From contig CBDBMH010000002.1 of the NCBI GenBank assembly GCA_965207275.1, positions 434,001-498,000 of the forward strand: DNA of 64,000 nt. Direction: 5' to 3'. The notes under the pieces are model-generated. The model was not told where the DNA came from, ran no database searches, and was given only the letters and a program-made list of their open reading frames with translations. Position 1 is the stretch's first letter, and every line of letters begins with the position of its first letter. This document shows positions 9,190-18,519 of the stretch, piece by piece. The DNA is from Bin22 sp965207275 (GTDB lineage: Bacteria; Chloroflexota; Dehalococcoidia; Lucifugimonadales; UBA3495). Position numbers and translations under genes: made by a program.

Positions 9190-10209
9190 ATGAAGCTGGT
9201 CACCTACAATGCGGGAACCGGACCCCGGTGCGGCGTCCTTCAGGACGAGTCCGTAATCGATGCAACCGCCCTGCTGGGCGCGGCCCAACCCCTGCGCGAC
9301 GTGCAGGCCTTGCTGGAAACGGGTGACGACGCCCTTGACCGGTTGCAGGCCGCGCTGTCCCAGGCAAGTTCGGGGGCGCCCGTATTCGCGCTGGAAGATG
9401 TGCGGCTCCAGTCTCCCATCCTGCGGCCGCCCACCATCCGGGACTTCATGATTTTCGAAGAGCATGCCACCCAGCAGGGTACTCGGGAGCGGGAAGAAGC
9501 CTGGTACCGCATGCCCATTTTCTACTTCTCCAACCCCCTGTGCGTCTACGGCCCGGGGGACACCGTGCCCCATCCCTCCGCGTCCAACATGCTGGACTAC
9601 GAGCTGGAAATCGGCTGCGTCATCGGCAAGGAGGGATCCAACGTGGCTGAAGCCGACGCTCTGGACTACATCGCCGGGTTCCTTATCTTTAATGACTGGA
9701 GTGCCCGGGACTTACAGCGGGATGAGAGCGCGGTGGGCCTGGGTCCGGCCAAGGGAAAGGACGGCGCCTCCAGCCTGGGGCCCTGCCTGGTCACCACCGA
9801 CGAACTGGCCCCGCTAATACGGGAAGGCCGGCTCCACGTCAAGTGCACCGGCCGGGTGAATGGCGTGCCCTGGGTGGAGGACAGCGACGGCAGCCTCTCC
9901 TACCATACCTGGGGTTCCATGGTGGAACGCGCATCCAAGGACAGTCGCATTGCCGTTGGTGACGTTCTGGGCTGCGGCACCGTCGGCGGCGGCTCCATCG
10001 GCGAGGCCATCCGCAAGGGTTACGAAGCCCGGTGGCTCCAGCCTGGCGACGTGGTGGAGTTCGAGGTGGAGGGCCTGGGCATCCTCCGCAACACCATCGG
10101 CCCCAAGGTGGACGAAGACCCGGCCTACCGCTACGGCGTGGGGATTGAAATTGAAGCGCCGGTACCCGGCATTGCCACGGACTACGTTTACGAGTTGAAG
10201 ACGAGGTAG
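9190..10209 (+). CDS. Fumarylacetoacetate hydrolase (FAH) family protein
   Basis: 339 residues; the ATG at 9190 follows GGAGGACAAGAA, so it is preferred over an upstream alternative start. An N-terminal small domain precedes the FAH catalytic domain. Metal ligands are visible as LDYELEIGCVIGKEG (two Glu) and LIFNDWSARDLQ (Asp); GKDGASSLGPCLVTTDE and GTVGGGSIGEAIRKGY are family landmarks. FAH proteins cleave C-C bonds or decarboxylate acylpyruvates in aromatic catabolism. The substrate is not deducible. It stands alone, preceded by the repeat-rich gap. Confidence 0.88.
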   Translation: MKLVTYNAGTGPRCGVLQDESVIDATALLGAAQPLRDVQALLETGDDALDRLQAALSQASSGAPVFALEDVRLQSPILRPPTIRDFMIFEEHATQQGTREREEAWYRMPIFYFSNPLCVYGPGDTVPHPSASNMLDYELEIGCVIGKEGSNVAEADALDYIAGFLIFNDWSARDLQRDESAVGLGPAKGKDGASSLGPCLVTTDELAPLIREGRLHVKCTGRVNGVPWVEDSDGSLSYHTWGSMVERASKDSRIAVGDVLGCGTVGGGSIGEAIRKGYEARWLQPGDVVEFEVEGLGILRNTIGPKVDEDPAYRYGVGIEIEAPVPGIATDYVYELKTR

Positions 10210-10279
10210 AGTCCGCGCGTTACTGTTGCCAATCCGCTGGTTGATCTTTCAAAGGACGCAGATTCTCTTTGTCAAATAA

Positions 10280-10837
10280 TTACTCGTCCCGCTCTAGCGT
10301 ATTACTATCTGGAGATTCCTCTGGCTCTGAAATGACGGGTGTGGCGCCACCCATTATGACTTCGCTCCATCTTGCCAAACTTCGATCGTCAGAATCTTCA
10401 TAAGGTCGCATCAATTCTCCTATGCTTTCCAGTGGCAGAGTGGCAAGGAATTGGAGGATTGGCACGATGGCTTTTAGCCGGGTATTGGCACTGCCCAATG
10501 AGATACCATTTTCTTCAGCAAAACGCCGCAGGTCACCGGTAGATCTGAATATCTCGCCTTTCGAGAGTTTGTCCCTAATGTCTGACAGCACTTCAAACTT
10601 CTCAGGTGATCTATCCATTACTTCCCTGAGAACTTGTACGCCCGGAATGGCGCGTTGCCTAGATCGAGAAGCACTTGGTGCGGGAAAAGGAACCGTTAAT
10701 GCCCTTTCTAGGGTTTCAGCGAGTCTTTCAGTTTGCTCAGGCTGTCTAAGCAACGATAAAAGCCCTTCAAATGTCTCTGGCCCATGCCGATGAATAAGGC
10801 GAGCCAAGTCAACCATCAGCCTTTCTTGTGGAGTCAT
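10280..10837 (-). CDS. Unknown helical protein coupled to ParA-like ATPase
   Basis: 185 residues, mostly predicted helix, no membrane segment, and an acidic tail. I do not recognise the family. Its ATG overlaps the stop of the ParA-like gene by four bases (ATGA), so the two are translationally coupled and the protein is probably the partner of that ATPase. A middle segment (about 100-125, RRFAEENGISLGSANTRL) resembles a helix-turn-helix, which would fit a ParB-like or repressor role, but no ParB Arg-box motif is present. Base composition is visibly AT-richer than the neighbours. Confidence 0.7.
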   Translation of the reverse strand: MTPQERLMVDLARLIHRHGPETFEGLLSLLRQPEQTERLAETLERALTVPFPAPSASRSRQRAIPGVQVLREVMDRSPEKFEVLSDIRDKLSKGEIFRSTGDLRRFAEENGISLGSANTRLKAIVPILQFLATLPLESIGELMRPYEDSDDRSLARWSEVIMGGATPVISEPEESPDSNTLERDE

Positions 10838-11676
10838 ATGCCGAGTCTCCCCGCGAGTTCTCTAGCAAAGGCTTGGAAGTTAACCTTAGTTCGAGCACGC
10901 GCATAAGAGGTAGAAAATATCGGACGGCCTTCACGGGCACCTTTAGGAAATGAACGGGAATAATAGACCTGTCGTCTAAACACGTTCCAACCTTGGCGGC
11001 GAGACAATGCCGCTACTTCCCTTTTTGAAGTTTCTTCTTCAGGGGAATAATCCGACAATGCGTTGAAGACGATTCCCGCTATCTCGGGAGATAGACCAGG
11101 ATACCTATTGTCGAATTCTCTTAATGACTCGGCCAATAGTGGTAAACCAATAGTAGACAAATACTCTGGTCTAACCGGGATAAGAATCCAATCACAGACG
11201 ATAAAAGCAGCGGTAGTAAGTATGGACTCCGTGGGCGCACAGTCGAGAACAATAACGTCGTAGTTATCTTCGATTTGAGAAACAAGCCTTTCAAGTAACT
11301 GCTCTTTGCCAGTTGGATTTCGCAACGAATAAGACAGTTCCAATCGAGAAGGAATTAAGTCGATTCGCCCTTGCCGACCTGCGGGTCGGTAAACAGAAAC
11401 CAGAGCATCTTGTGGATTTAACGGAGTTGCAACTTGCCCAGGAACCGAAGTGTATTGCTCAAAAATGTTCCAGGTTGTTGGGTGGTTGCTCGCAATGAGG
11501 CGTTCAATTCTCCCTGCACCTACCATATATTGACTGGCGTTGAATTGCGGGTCGAGGTCTACCAACAATACTCTTAGGTTCCATGGCTCAGTAGCAAACT
11601 CCCAAGCAATGTTTACGGCCAGAGTGGACTTTCCAACCCCTCCCTTCATGTTGATGAGAGCCAGCTTTTGGGCCAT
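10834..11676 (-). CDS. ParA/Soj-like ATPase
   Basis: 280 residues. The deviant Walker A KGGVGKST (residues 11-18) with the signature lysine, LLVDLDPQFNAS (Walker A'), and VIVLDCAPTESILT (Walker B) identify the ParA/MinD family. GGAGGAT precedes the ATG. ParA proteins position chromosomes, plasmids or protein cargo by ATP-driven cycling on DNA. There is no oriC, gidB or canonical parB beside it, so this is probably not the chromosomal copy; the AT-rich composition and the unknown coupled partner suggest transfer from a plasmid or phage. Confidence 0.9.
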   Translation of the reverse strand: MAQKLALINMKGGVGKSTLAVNIAWEFATEPWNLRVLLVDLDPQFNASQYMVGAGRIERLIASNHPTTWNIFEQYTSVPGQVATPLNPQDALVSVYRPAGRQGRIDLIPSRLELSYSLRNPTGKEQLLERLVSQIEDNYDVIVLDCAPTESILTTAAFIVCDWILIPVRPEYLSTIGLPLLAESLREFDNRYPGLSPEIAGIVFNALSDYSPEEETSKREVAALSRRQGWNVFRRQVYYSRSFPKGAREGRPIFSTSYARARTKVNFQAFARELAGRLGI

Positions 11677-11746
11677 AAGCTATCCTCCAGACTGTATTCT
11701 CGTATCGTTGTTAACTGCTATCATCACTAAATTAACATATGCCCTA

Positions 11747-11759
11747 CGTAGAGTCTACG
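11747..11759. promoter_or_regulatory. Palindrome upstream of the ParA module
   Basis: CGTAGA-G-TCTACG is a perfect 6+1+6 palindrome about 70 bp upstream of the ParA-like start, inside an AT-rich stretch (11677-11855) that also separates the divergent gene at 11856. It could be an operator or centromere-like site for the module; only one copy is visible. Confidence 0.35.
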
Positions 11760-11855
11760 GAGATATTTGCAACTTGCTGCACTTATATTTGTGAATGATA
11801 AACTTTAGCAAGCGACACAAAAATTGAAACAGCTACTTAGTCAGAGGAGGCAACC

Positions 11856-12518
11856 ATGCCAAACAAAAAAGGAACCGGGCTGCTAATGGTCTGGGCCGAC
11901 GTTCCGGCCGACAAGGAGGACGACTTCAACGCCTGGTACAACGAAGAGCACATACCGGAATTGCTGGCCATCCCGGGCATACTCAACGCCGCCCGCTACG
12001 AGGCGGTAAAAAGCGGCCCCAAGCACCTGGCCTGCTACGAACTGGCAAGCCCGGCGGTGGTGGAGTCCGACGCTTTTAAGAACCGCCCGCCACGTTCGGA
12101 GTGGGCCAATCGGGCCTCCGGGCCGGCCATCGCCACCACCCTGATCAGCAACGTTTATGAAATGATCCACCCCACCGAACTCACCGACGAAATCGCCTCC
12201 AGCGACATGGCCCCGGCCCTGCAGATTGGCCGCATGGATGTAGGGCCGGAAAACGAGGACGAGTGGAACCGCTGGTACAGTGGCATCTACGTTCCCAACT
12301 ACGAGACGGTGCAAGGCGTCATCCGGGGTCGCCGCTACCGGTCGGTACGGGGCACCCCCATGTATGCCACGGTCTACGAGTTCGAGCATGAACTGGTGTC
12401 CGAGAGCGAGGAATGGGCCCGTCAGCGCGACATAGACCCTTCTACCGAGCGCATCCGTCCCATGATGACCCACGCCTCGGGCTCGCCGGGCGTCTGGAAG
12501 AAGACCTTCCAGATTTAA
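11856..12518 (+). CDS. Tandem dimeric alpha-beta barrel protein, function unknown
   Basis: 220 residues behind AGAGGAGGCAACC. Two related halves are visible: residues about 8-100 with DFNAWYNEEHIPELLAIPG and about 120-210 with EWNRWYSGIYVPNYETVQG. Each resembles a ferredoxin-like (EthD/DUF4286-type) module, so a single chain likely forms the barrel that other members make as dimers. No catalytic residues can be assigned. It is monocistronic and divergent from the ParA module. Confidence 0.65.
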   Translation: MPNKKGTGLLMVWADVPADKEDDFNAWYNEEHIPELLAIPGILNAARYEAVKSGPKHLACYELASPAVVESDAFKNRPPRSEWANRASGPAIATTLISNVYEMIHPTELTDEIASSDMAPALQIGRMDVGPENEDEWNRWYSGIYVPNYETVQGVIRGRRYRSVRGTPMYATVYEFEHELVSESEEWARQRDIDPSTERIRPMMTHASGSPGVWKKTFQI

Positions 12519-13153
12519 CAAGGGTCTGGGCAAGTCCCTTACCCGTGGACGGGGAAAGGTCAGGATGGGAGTGAAGACTGCTCTCCCAACACTGTCCGCC
12601 ACAGTCCGACATTAACCACTCAGGGGCGGGTTTCGAACCCGCCCCGCCTCATTTCCACAAGCTCGGTTCACGAGTTCCTTCCACAAGTACGGTTCAACTC
12701 AGTCCACCAAACGCGGGGCGCCGCCCATAATTCAGCATGAAAGTCTCTTGGCTGAAGTCATGCCGCCAATGACCCTATCTCTAATGTCTTAGCTCTGGCC
12801 GGGGCCATACCTTCACTCACAGGGCAATCGCGTTTTGGTTGTTGCTCAATAACCTACTCCAGGTCATGTCGCCCTTAGCTTGCCGAAGCAGAATGTCCGG
12901 CCCTGGGGGGCCTGGAATCCCACCCCAAAGACACGGCCGGGCCCTTCGGGAATAACTTGAAAGTCACATCTTAGATGCTTCGGCTTCGCTCAGCATGACA
13001 TTGCCTAAAGCGCGATTGCCCTGCGCTCACACACCGCCCAGTCAACTAATCTGGTAAACTGGAATGCGCAAGGATTTCAATTAACGGACGGCCGGTGGAA
13101 AAACGCGAAACCCATTTCGATAACGGCTTTTCGATCTGAAAAGGACATCCAAA
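12519..13153. other. Intergenic gap with repeats and a strong hairpin
   Basis: A copy of the CCCTTCTCC-type dispersed repeat lies at about 12534-12576. GGGGCGGGTT (12623-12632) and AACCCGCCCC (12636-12645) form a perfect 10-bp stem; a related hairpin is at 43897-43915. Degenerate CTTCGGC...CTCAGCATGAC elements occur near 12868-12900 and 12978-13005. No gene seen. Confidence 0.55.
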
Positions 13154-13738
13154 TTGCCCCGCATGACACGCCGCATCTTCGCCTTCGCCCTGGCCGCGTT
13201 GTTCCTGGTTATCGGCATAAACCCGGGTCAGGCGCTGGCCCAGGAAGCCGGTCAGCAGGAAGACCTGGCCGGGCCGGTGCGAATCGACCGGAATCTGACT
13301 GTCGGCCGTTACAGCCTGTTCGTCGAGGCCGAAGCATCCAAGCTGTCCCTGGGTACCGCGCTGGTGAGCGTGGCCGTGCTGAATGCCGGCAACGGGGAGC
13401 CGGTGCCGGGCGCCAGCGTTTTAATCCACACCCTTCACAGCGAAACCGGAGAGACCGGCTGGGCCACTGCCCTTCCCGTGCCCGAACGCCCCGAGATTTA
13501 CCGCGCCCGCATGAAGCTGGAGGACCCGGGGCAGTGGGACTTCAGCGTGGAAGTTGACGGGCCCCTCGGCCGCGAGGCCACCTCGGTGGGGACCGTAGCC
13601 ATTCCTCAGCCCAAGCAGTACTGGGTTGGTTCGGTGGTCTTCGCCGGGATGTCGGGAGTCCTGCTCTGCGGCCTGCTCTATGTCGTCTGGACCATCCGCC
13701 GCGCGCAGAAACAGCGGGAAGCAGCCAATGCTACTTAG
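13154..13738 (+). CDS. Membrane-anchored YtkA/FixH-like extracytoplasmic protein
   Basis: 194 residues with a signal peptide (RRIFAFALAALFLVIGINPGQALA), an extracytoplasmic beta-sandwich of about 120 residues, and a C-terminal helix near 155-180 followed by the basic tail RRAQKQR. The TTG at 13154 fits the AAGGA site; an ATG three codons later is possible. The sandwich resembles YtkA-like domains found beside copper and cytochrome oxidase assembly genes. Its end overlaps the start region of the CtaG-like gene, so the two likely act together at the membrane. Confidence 0.65.
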   Translation: MPRMTRRIFAFALAALFLVIGINPGQALAQEAGQQEDLAGPVRIDRNLTVGRYSLFVEAEASKLSLGTALVSVAVLNAGNGEPVPGASVLIHTLHSETGETGWATALPVPERPEIYRARMKLEDPGQWDFSVEVDGPLGREATSVGTVAIPQPKQYWVGSVVFAGMSGVLLCGLLYVVWTIRRAQKQREAANAT

Positions 13739-14798
13739 CGCGAAATCGCGGCGGCGAAAGGCCGCCCAGCCTCCAGCCGTCGGGCGCAGGGTGGGCGACA
13801 ATGATACTCGACCGAGAGAGGAATACCGGGGGGCAAGCGTGGTCTGCTTGAGAGGTTGGTTACTGGCCGGCTTGGCCTTAGTCGCCCTTTGGCATTTGCT
13901 GGTTGACGCTCCCGTCGCCTACGCCCACGGCGGCGTCGACCCCGGCGACAACCTTTGGCTGGCCTGGAACACCGGCAATCCGCTGCCTACCCTGTTCCTG
14001 TTTGCGGCAGCCTACCTGTACGTCAACGGGTTGGGCAAGTGGGACAATCCCAGCCACCCCCTCAACGTATGGCACAAGATTTCCTTCTTTTCAGGCCTGC
14101 TGGTCATCTTTATCGCCCTGCAGTCGCCCATAGACCCCCTGGCCGAGCACTACTTCTTCATCCACCAGGTGCAGCACCTGATGATCCGCATGATTGGCCC
14201 CTTGCTGGTTCTGCTGGGCGCCCCCCTCACTCCTATGCTGCGGGGTCTGCCCCTCTGGCTGCTGCAAGGGGGAGTCCGCACCCTGGTGCGCCAGTCCTGG
14301 GTGCGGAGCGCCTACTACCGCCTCACCAATCCGGTAGTAGCCGTGGGCATCTTCATGGGCGCCCTTTACTTTTGGCAGTTTCCCCTGCCCCACGACACCG
14401 CCGTTCGCAACGACTACGTGCATGAACTGATGCACATTACCATGCTGTTCTCCGGCTTCCTGTTCTGGTGGTTGGTTATCGACCCCAAGCCCCACCGGTC
14501 CCGCATGCACTACGGATTGCGGGTGCTGTACCTCGGCCTGATCGTTCTGCCCAACACGGTGCTGGGCGCAGCCATCACCTTCTCCCGTGGCGTGATGTAC
14601 CAGTCGTACACCGAGTTTCCTCAGCCCATAGCCCTGTCTGCCATCATCGACCAGCAGCTTGGCGGACTGCTCCTGTGGGTTGTAGGCGACATGATGAGCA
14701 TCGTCGCCGCCGGCATTGTGATGATCATGTGGTACCAGCGGGAACAGGAAAAAGACCGGTTGGAAGCCGCTCAGAGGAGTAGTCAGGCCGGCCAGTGA
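13728..14798 (+). CDS. CtaG/caa3-type cytochrome c oxidase assembly membrane protein
   Basis: 356 residues from the ATG at 13728, which overlaps the previous gene by 11 bases; a GTG at 13839, just before the first helix, is an alternative. About seven membrane helices follow. Conserved histidines appear in HQVQHLMIRMIGPLLVLLGA and HELMHITMLFSGFLFWW, typical of the Caa3_CtaG family (DUF1404-like). Members are implicated in copper delivery to haem-copper oxidases. No oxidase subunits are in the window. Together with the YtkA-like protein this looks like a copper-handling pair. Confidence 0.85.
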   Translation: MLLSAKSRRRKAAQPPAVGRRVGDNDTRPREEYRGASVVCLRGWLLAGLALVALWHLLVDAPVAYAHGGVDPGDNLWLAWNTGNPLPTLFLFAAAYLYVNGLGKWDNPSHPLNVWHKISFFSGLLVIFIALQSPIDPLAEHYFFIHQVQHLMIRMIGPLLVLLGAPLTPMLRGLPLWLLQGGVRTLVRQSWVRSAYYRLTNPVVAVGIFMGALYFWQFPLPHDTAVRNDYVHELMHITMLFSGFLFWWLVIDPKPHRSRMHYGLRVLYLGLIVLPNTVLGAAITFSRGVMYQSYTEFPQPIALSAIIDQQLGGLLLWVVGDMMSIVAAGIVMIMWYQREQEKDRLEAAQRSSQAGQ

Positions 14799-15000
14799 GG
14801 CTCAGGGGATTCCCGCGGGAGGACGAACATGCCCTACCGCTCGTCCCGAGCCCGCCGCAGGATGCGCCCTACCAAGCGTTTAGGCCGACAAGCCCGCCGC
14901 CAGCGGTCGGTGGAAGACTCTACAATCGTTCCGCCCTTCCTGCTGGACAAATTCCCGATTCCCTGCGATATTACCCTATCCTTCGGCCATTGGGTCAAAA

Positions 15001-18000
15001 ATGAACTGGATTGGCTCCCTGTTCTGGATTCTGCCCAGGCGCCTGCGCTCATCGTGGGCGCTGCTGGCCATTACCGGTATCGGCGTCCTGGCGGCGGTTA
15101 CCCTCATGTCGTTGGGAGCCATTTACACTCGAGCCCTGGCCGAGGCCGGCCTGCAGCACAGTCTGGCGTCCACCTCCCAGGAAATACTCAACACCCACAT
15201 CATCGCCCAGAACCGGCCCCTGGGCCCGGCCGACTATCTAGCCCTGCGCGCCAACCTGGAGGAAATAGTCCACCAGCGGCTGGGCTACATGATCCGCGAT
15301 GTCCAGCGTTACGGCCGTCCCCAGCCCGAAATTCTGCTGGTCGATGAACCCTTTCAGCAGTCCCAACTGTTGGGCGCTCCCTCCGCCCGTCCCTTCTTCA
15401 AGTCGGACTTCCAGGAACACGCCCGCCTGATCGACGGCCGCTGGCCATCCCCCGTCCCCGGGGAGAATGATGGCCGCCTCTCCATCGAGGTGGCTGTGGG
15501 CGAGGACACCGCCAAGGTCATGTTCTGGGAACTGGGGTCTGAGGCCCTCATTCTGCCCTATCGCTCCGACCTGGATCAGCAGATCCACGTAGAAGTGGTT
15601 GGCCTGATTGAGCCCCTGGACACCGACGAGGAATACTGGATGGGGTTCCACGGCTATTTCGGCCCCCAGGAGGCCGGCGAAATAGTCCTGATGCCCATGT
15701 ACGTGCCCGAGGAGTTGTTCTTTAACGGTATCGGCGCCCGCTATCCTACCCTGGTCGGCGACTTTGGCTGGTACCTTTACCTGGACACGGACGTGCTCAA
15801 CGCCGATCTGGTCCAGCCCGCCCGCGATGATTTCGAGGGCATGGAGACCGACGTCAACAAGCGGGTTCCCCGCTCTCTCATCCTGACCAGGCTGGAAAAC
15901 AGCCGCGATACGGGCCTGCTGGCCCAATACCAGCGGGCGGTTACCAGGGCCCGCGCCCCCATCTACCTGTTCATCTCCCTGGTCGTGGTGGTCATCCTCT
16001 ACTTTCTGGCCCTGGTCACCGGTCTCCTGGCCCAGACCCGCAGCGAAGAGGCCGGCCTGTTGCGCAGCCGGGGCGCCAGCATGCTCCAGGTGGGTGGGGT
16101 CATCACCCTGGCCGAGGCCCTGCTGGTGGTAATCGCCACGGTGGTAGGCCCCTTCCTGGCCCTGCTCATCTTCCGCCTGGTGCTGTTCGGCACCATCAAT
16201 CCCAAAGGCGGCACCGAGGTCTTGGAGGTGGGCCTGCGCGGCGATATGTTCATTATCGGCGCGGTGGGTGGGCTGATGAGCCTGGCCGTTCTGCTGGCCG
16301 CCAACTTCAACCTCACCCGACTGGGCCTGCTCGACTTCCTGAGGGAAAAGGCCCGCCCCCCCACCGTCCCCTTTCTGCAGCGTTTCTACATAGACGCTCT
16401 GGTAGTCATTGCCCTGGGCTTGGTGTGGTGGCAAATAGAGCAGAGGGGCAGCTTCCTGGAACGCACCTTGACTACCGGCGACAACCAGCTAGACCTGAGC
16501 CTGCTGGTGGCCCCATCCCTTGCCCTGTTGACCGCCGCCTTCCTGGTGCTGCGCGTCCTGCCCGTGGCGGTCCGGCTTCTGGCCCTGGTGGCCGGGCTGG
16601 TGGCGCCCGCCTGGGCATCCTTCGCCCTGTCCCGCGTCGCCCGCGACCCCCTGCCCTACGGTTCCCTTACTGTCATCGTAATGCTGGCCGCCGCCCTGGG
16701 CGTTTTTGGCGCGTCCTTCCAGTCCACGCTGGGCCGAAGCCAGGAGGAGCAGGCCCTGTACCGGGCTGGCGGCGACCTTGAGGTCCACGTCATCGCCCCC
16801 ACCGGCGATACGGTAAGCAACCTGGCATCCAGTCCGGTTATTCATTCCTTCACCCCGGTCAAGCGGGATTCCGTTACCCTGCTGGACGCCATGCCCGGTT
16901 CCTCGGCCGGTCTGCTGGCCTTCGACCCGGTTTCCCTGGCCCAGATAACCTGGTTCCGCGAGGATTTCTCCCTTTCCGGCAAGTCCCTCTCCGAACTGGT
17001 TACCCCCCTTCGTCGGGGTCAGTCCCGCCTGCCCGACCTGAGCGGCAACCTGCCATCGGGCATCCCCGTACCCGAAAATGCCGAAAGCATCGGAGTCTGG
17101 GTAAACACCGAGACCTTTGCCGACAGCTCAGTCCAGCAATCCCTTGGTATGTGGCTGCGGATAGCCGACGCCGACGGCAGCCACGAAAACCTGGATATGG
17201 GAGAGGTGGAACTCTCCCCTGGCGGCCTGATGCGGACCCGCGGCGGCAATCAGTGGGCCTATTACGAGTCTCCCTTGCCTTTGGAAAAAGTGTGGCTGGA
17301 CCCGCCCTTCAACGTGGTGGCCCTGTACTTCGTGGGTCGGTCTCTCTACCGGATGCCGCCCGGCTCCATCTATCTGGACGACATCACCGTCACGCTTAAC
17401 GGCCCCGCCGGTGAGGCTGCCCCGCAGGTTATCGAGAATTTCGACGACATGGGCCGCTGGGTTTCCCTGCCCCACGATGGCGGCGTTCCCGACCAGGCCA
17501 CCGTAACTTCCAGGGCCGGACGGGGCGACGGGCCGGGCATGGAATTCACCTGGGAAGACCCCCTGCTTCAGGACGGCAGGGGTATCCTGATTCCGCCGGG
17601 AGACTTCCCCCTGGCCGCCGTCGGCAGCCCCACCCTTCCCGTTGGTCAAACCCTGAGGCTTAATATGGGCCGGCAACTGGTGCCCGTGGTAGTACAGGAA
17701 AGCGTTTCCCACTTTTCCACAATGCACCAGCGGAACATACCCTTCTTGCTGGTATCCCTTAAGTCCCTGGAAGACTACACATCCCGAATTCCCCGGGGTA
17801 ACGCTTCCCCCGCCCGCGAATACTGGATAGCCCTGGAAGAGGGTGTGGACCGGCAGGAGGCCATCCGGCTGATTCGCGAAGCCACGTCCGTTTCCGCCAG
17901 CATTCGCGACCGCTCCAGCTTGCTGGAACGCTACAGCCAGGACCCCCTGGCCGGCGGCGGCTGGAACGGCCTTACCCTGCTGGGCCTTGGCGCCCTTACC

Positions 18001-18381
18001 CTGGTCGTTACCCTGGCGCTGGCCACCCACGCCATTGTCGCCGTCAACGGCGCCAGGGTCGAACTGACCGTCACCCGTGCCCTGGGGTTCTCCCGAAACC
18101 AGCTTGTCAGTCTGCTCGTCCTGGAGCGGGTGCTGGTGGCGGGCATAGGCCTGGTCGCCGGCGCGGTCCTGGGCTACTACCTGGGCCGCTGGACCCTGGG
18201 TTATATGGGCCTGACCCCCAACGGCCTGCCCATAGTCCCGCCAATGGTATTCACCGTACAGGCCTGGCTGATTGGGCTGGTCATCGTCAACCTGGCCATT
18301 GCGGCGGCCCTGGCCACCGTGGTGGCGGCGGTGACCGTGGGGCGCCTGCGGGTGTCTGATATACTTCGAAGCAGGGGCTAG
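15001..18381 (+). CDS. FtsX-type ABC exporter permease, large form (copy 1)
   Basis: 1,126 residues. One helix near 20-42, a first extracytoplasmic domain to about 315, a block of helices to about 585 (for example FISLVVVVILYFLALVTGLLA), a second large extracytoplasmic domain (about 590-960), and three C-terminal helices containing the FtsX-type core and ending SDILRSRG. This is the duplicated FtsX architecture of MacB/LolC-like exporters that couple ATPase motion to periplasmic movement. The ATG at 15001 lacks a clear ribosome binding site. It is followed by a paralogue and two ATPases. Cargo unknown. Confidence 0.87.
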   Translation: MNWIGSLFWILPRRLRSSWALLAITGIGVLAAVTLMSLGAIYTRALAEAGLQHSLASTSQEILNTHIIAQNRPLGPADYLALRANLEEIVHQRLGYMIRDVQRYGRPQPEILLVDEPFQQSQLLGAPSARPFFKSDFQEHARLIDGRWPSPVPGENDGRLSIEVAVGEDTAKVMFWELGSEALILPYRSDLDQQIHVEVVGLIEPLDTDEEYWMGFHGYFGPQEAGEIVLMPMYVPEELFFNGIGARYPTLVGDFGWYLYLDTDVLNADLVQPARDDFEGMETDVNKRVPRSLILTRLENSRDTGLLAQYQRAVTRARAPIYLFISLVVVVILYFLALVTGLLAQTRSEEAGLLRSRGASMLQVGGVITLAEALLVVIATVVGPFLALLIFRLVLFGTINPKGGTEVLEVGLRGDMFIIGAVGGLMSLAVLLAANFNLTRLGLLDFLREKARPPTVPFLQRFYIDALVVIALGLVWWQIEQRGSFLERTLTTGDNQLDLSLLVAPSLALLTAAFLVLRVLPVAVRLLALVAGLVAPAWASFALSRVARDPLPYGSLTVIVMLAAALGVFGASFQSTLGRSQEEQALYRAGGDLEVHVIAPTGDTVSNLASSPVIHSFTPVKRDSVTLLDAMPGSSAGLLAFDPVSLAQITWFREDFSLSGKSLSELVTPLRRGQSRLPDLSGNLPSGIPVPENAESIGVWVNTETFADSSVQQSLGMWLRIADADGSHENLDMGEVELSPGGLMRTRGGNQWAYYESPLPLEKVWLDPPFNVVALYFVGRSLYRMPPGSIYLDDITVTLNGPAGEAAPQVIENFDDMGRWVSLPHDGGVPDQATVTSRAGRGDGPGMEFTWEDPLLQDGRGILIPPGDFPLAAVGSPTLPVGQTLRLNMGRQLVPVVVQESVSHFSTMHQRNIPFLLVSLKSLEDYTSRIPRGNASPAREYWIALEEGVDRQEAIRLIREATSVSASIRDRSSLLERYSQDPLAGGGWNGLTLLGLGALTLVVTLALATHAIVAVNGARVELTVTRALGFSRNQLVSLLVLERVLVAGIGLVAGAVLGYYLGRWTLGYMGLTPNGLPIVPPMVFTVQAWLIGLVIVNLAIAAALATVVAAVTVGRLRVSDILRSRG

Positions 18382-18409
18382 ATACGGTGACAGGGAATCT
18401 GTGAATAAG

Positions 18410-18455
18410 CCCCTTTCCCCATTGAGGGGGAAGGCAGGATGGTCGTGAAGGGGTC
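18410..18455 (+). repeat. CCCTTCTCC-family dispersed repeat
   Basis: This copy sits between the two permease genes. It creates an in-frame ATG at 18439 that would falsely lengthen the next gene. Confidence 0.65.
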
Positions 18456-18519
18456 CCCCGGTAGCTGGGAACCCCTGATTAGCCGAACCGGCGGCAGCGG
18501 CGCTCCATCCCGAGGTAAT

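Noticed and set aside
12623..12645. GGGCGGGTTTCGAACCCGCCC as a tRNA T arm
   Set aside because: It is a perfect palindrome with a three-base loop, has no cloverleaf context, and has a relative at 43897.
15238..16434. 398-codon antisense open frame
   Set aside because: Same kind of composition-driven shadow under permease 1.
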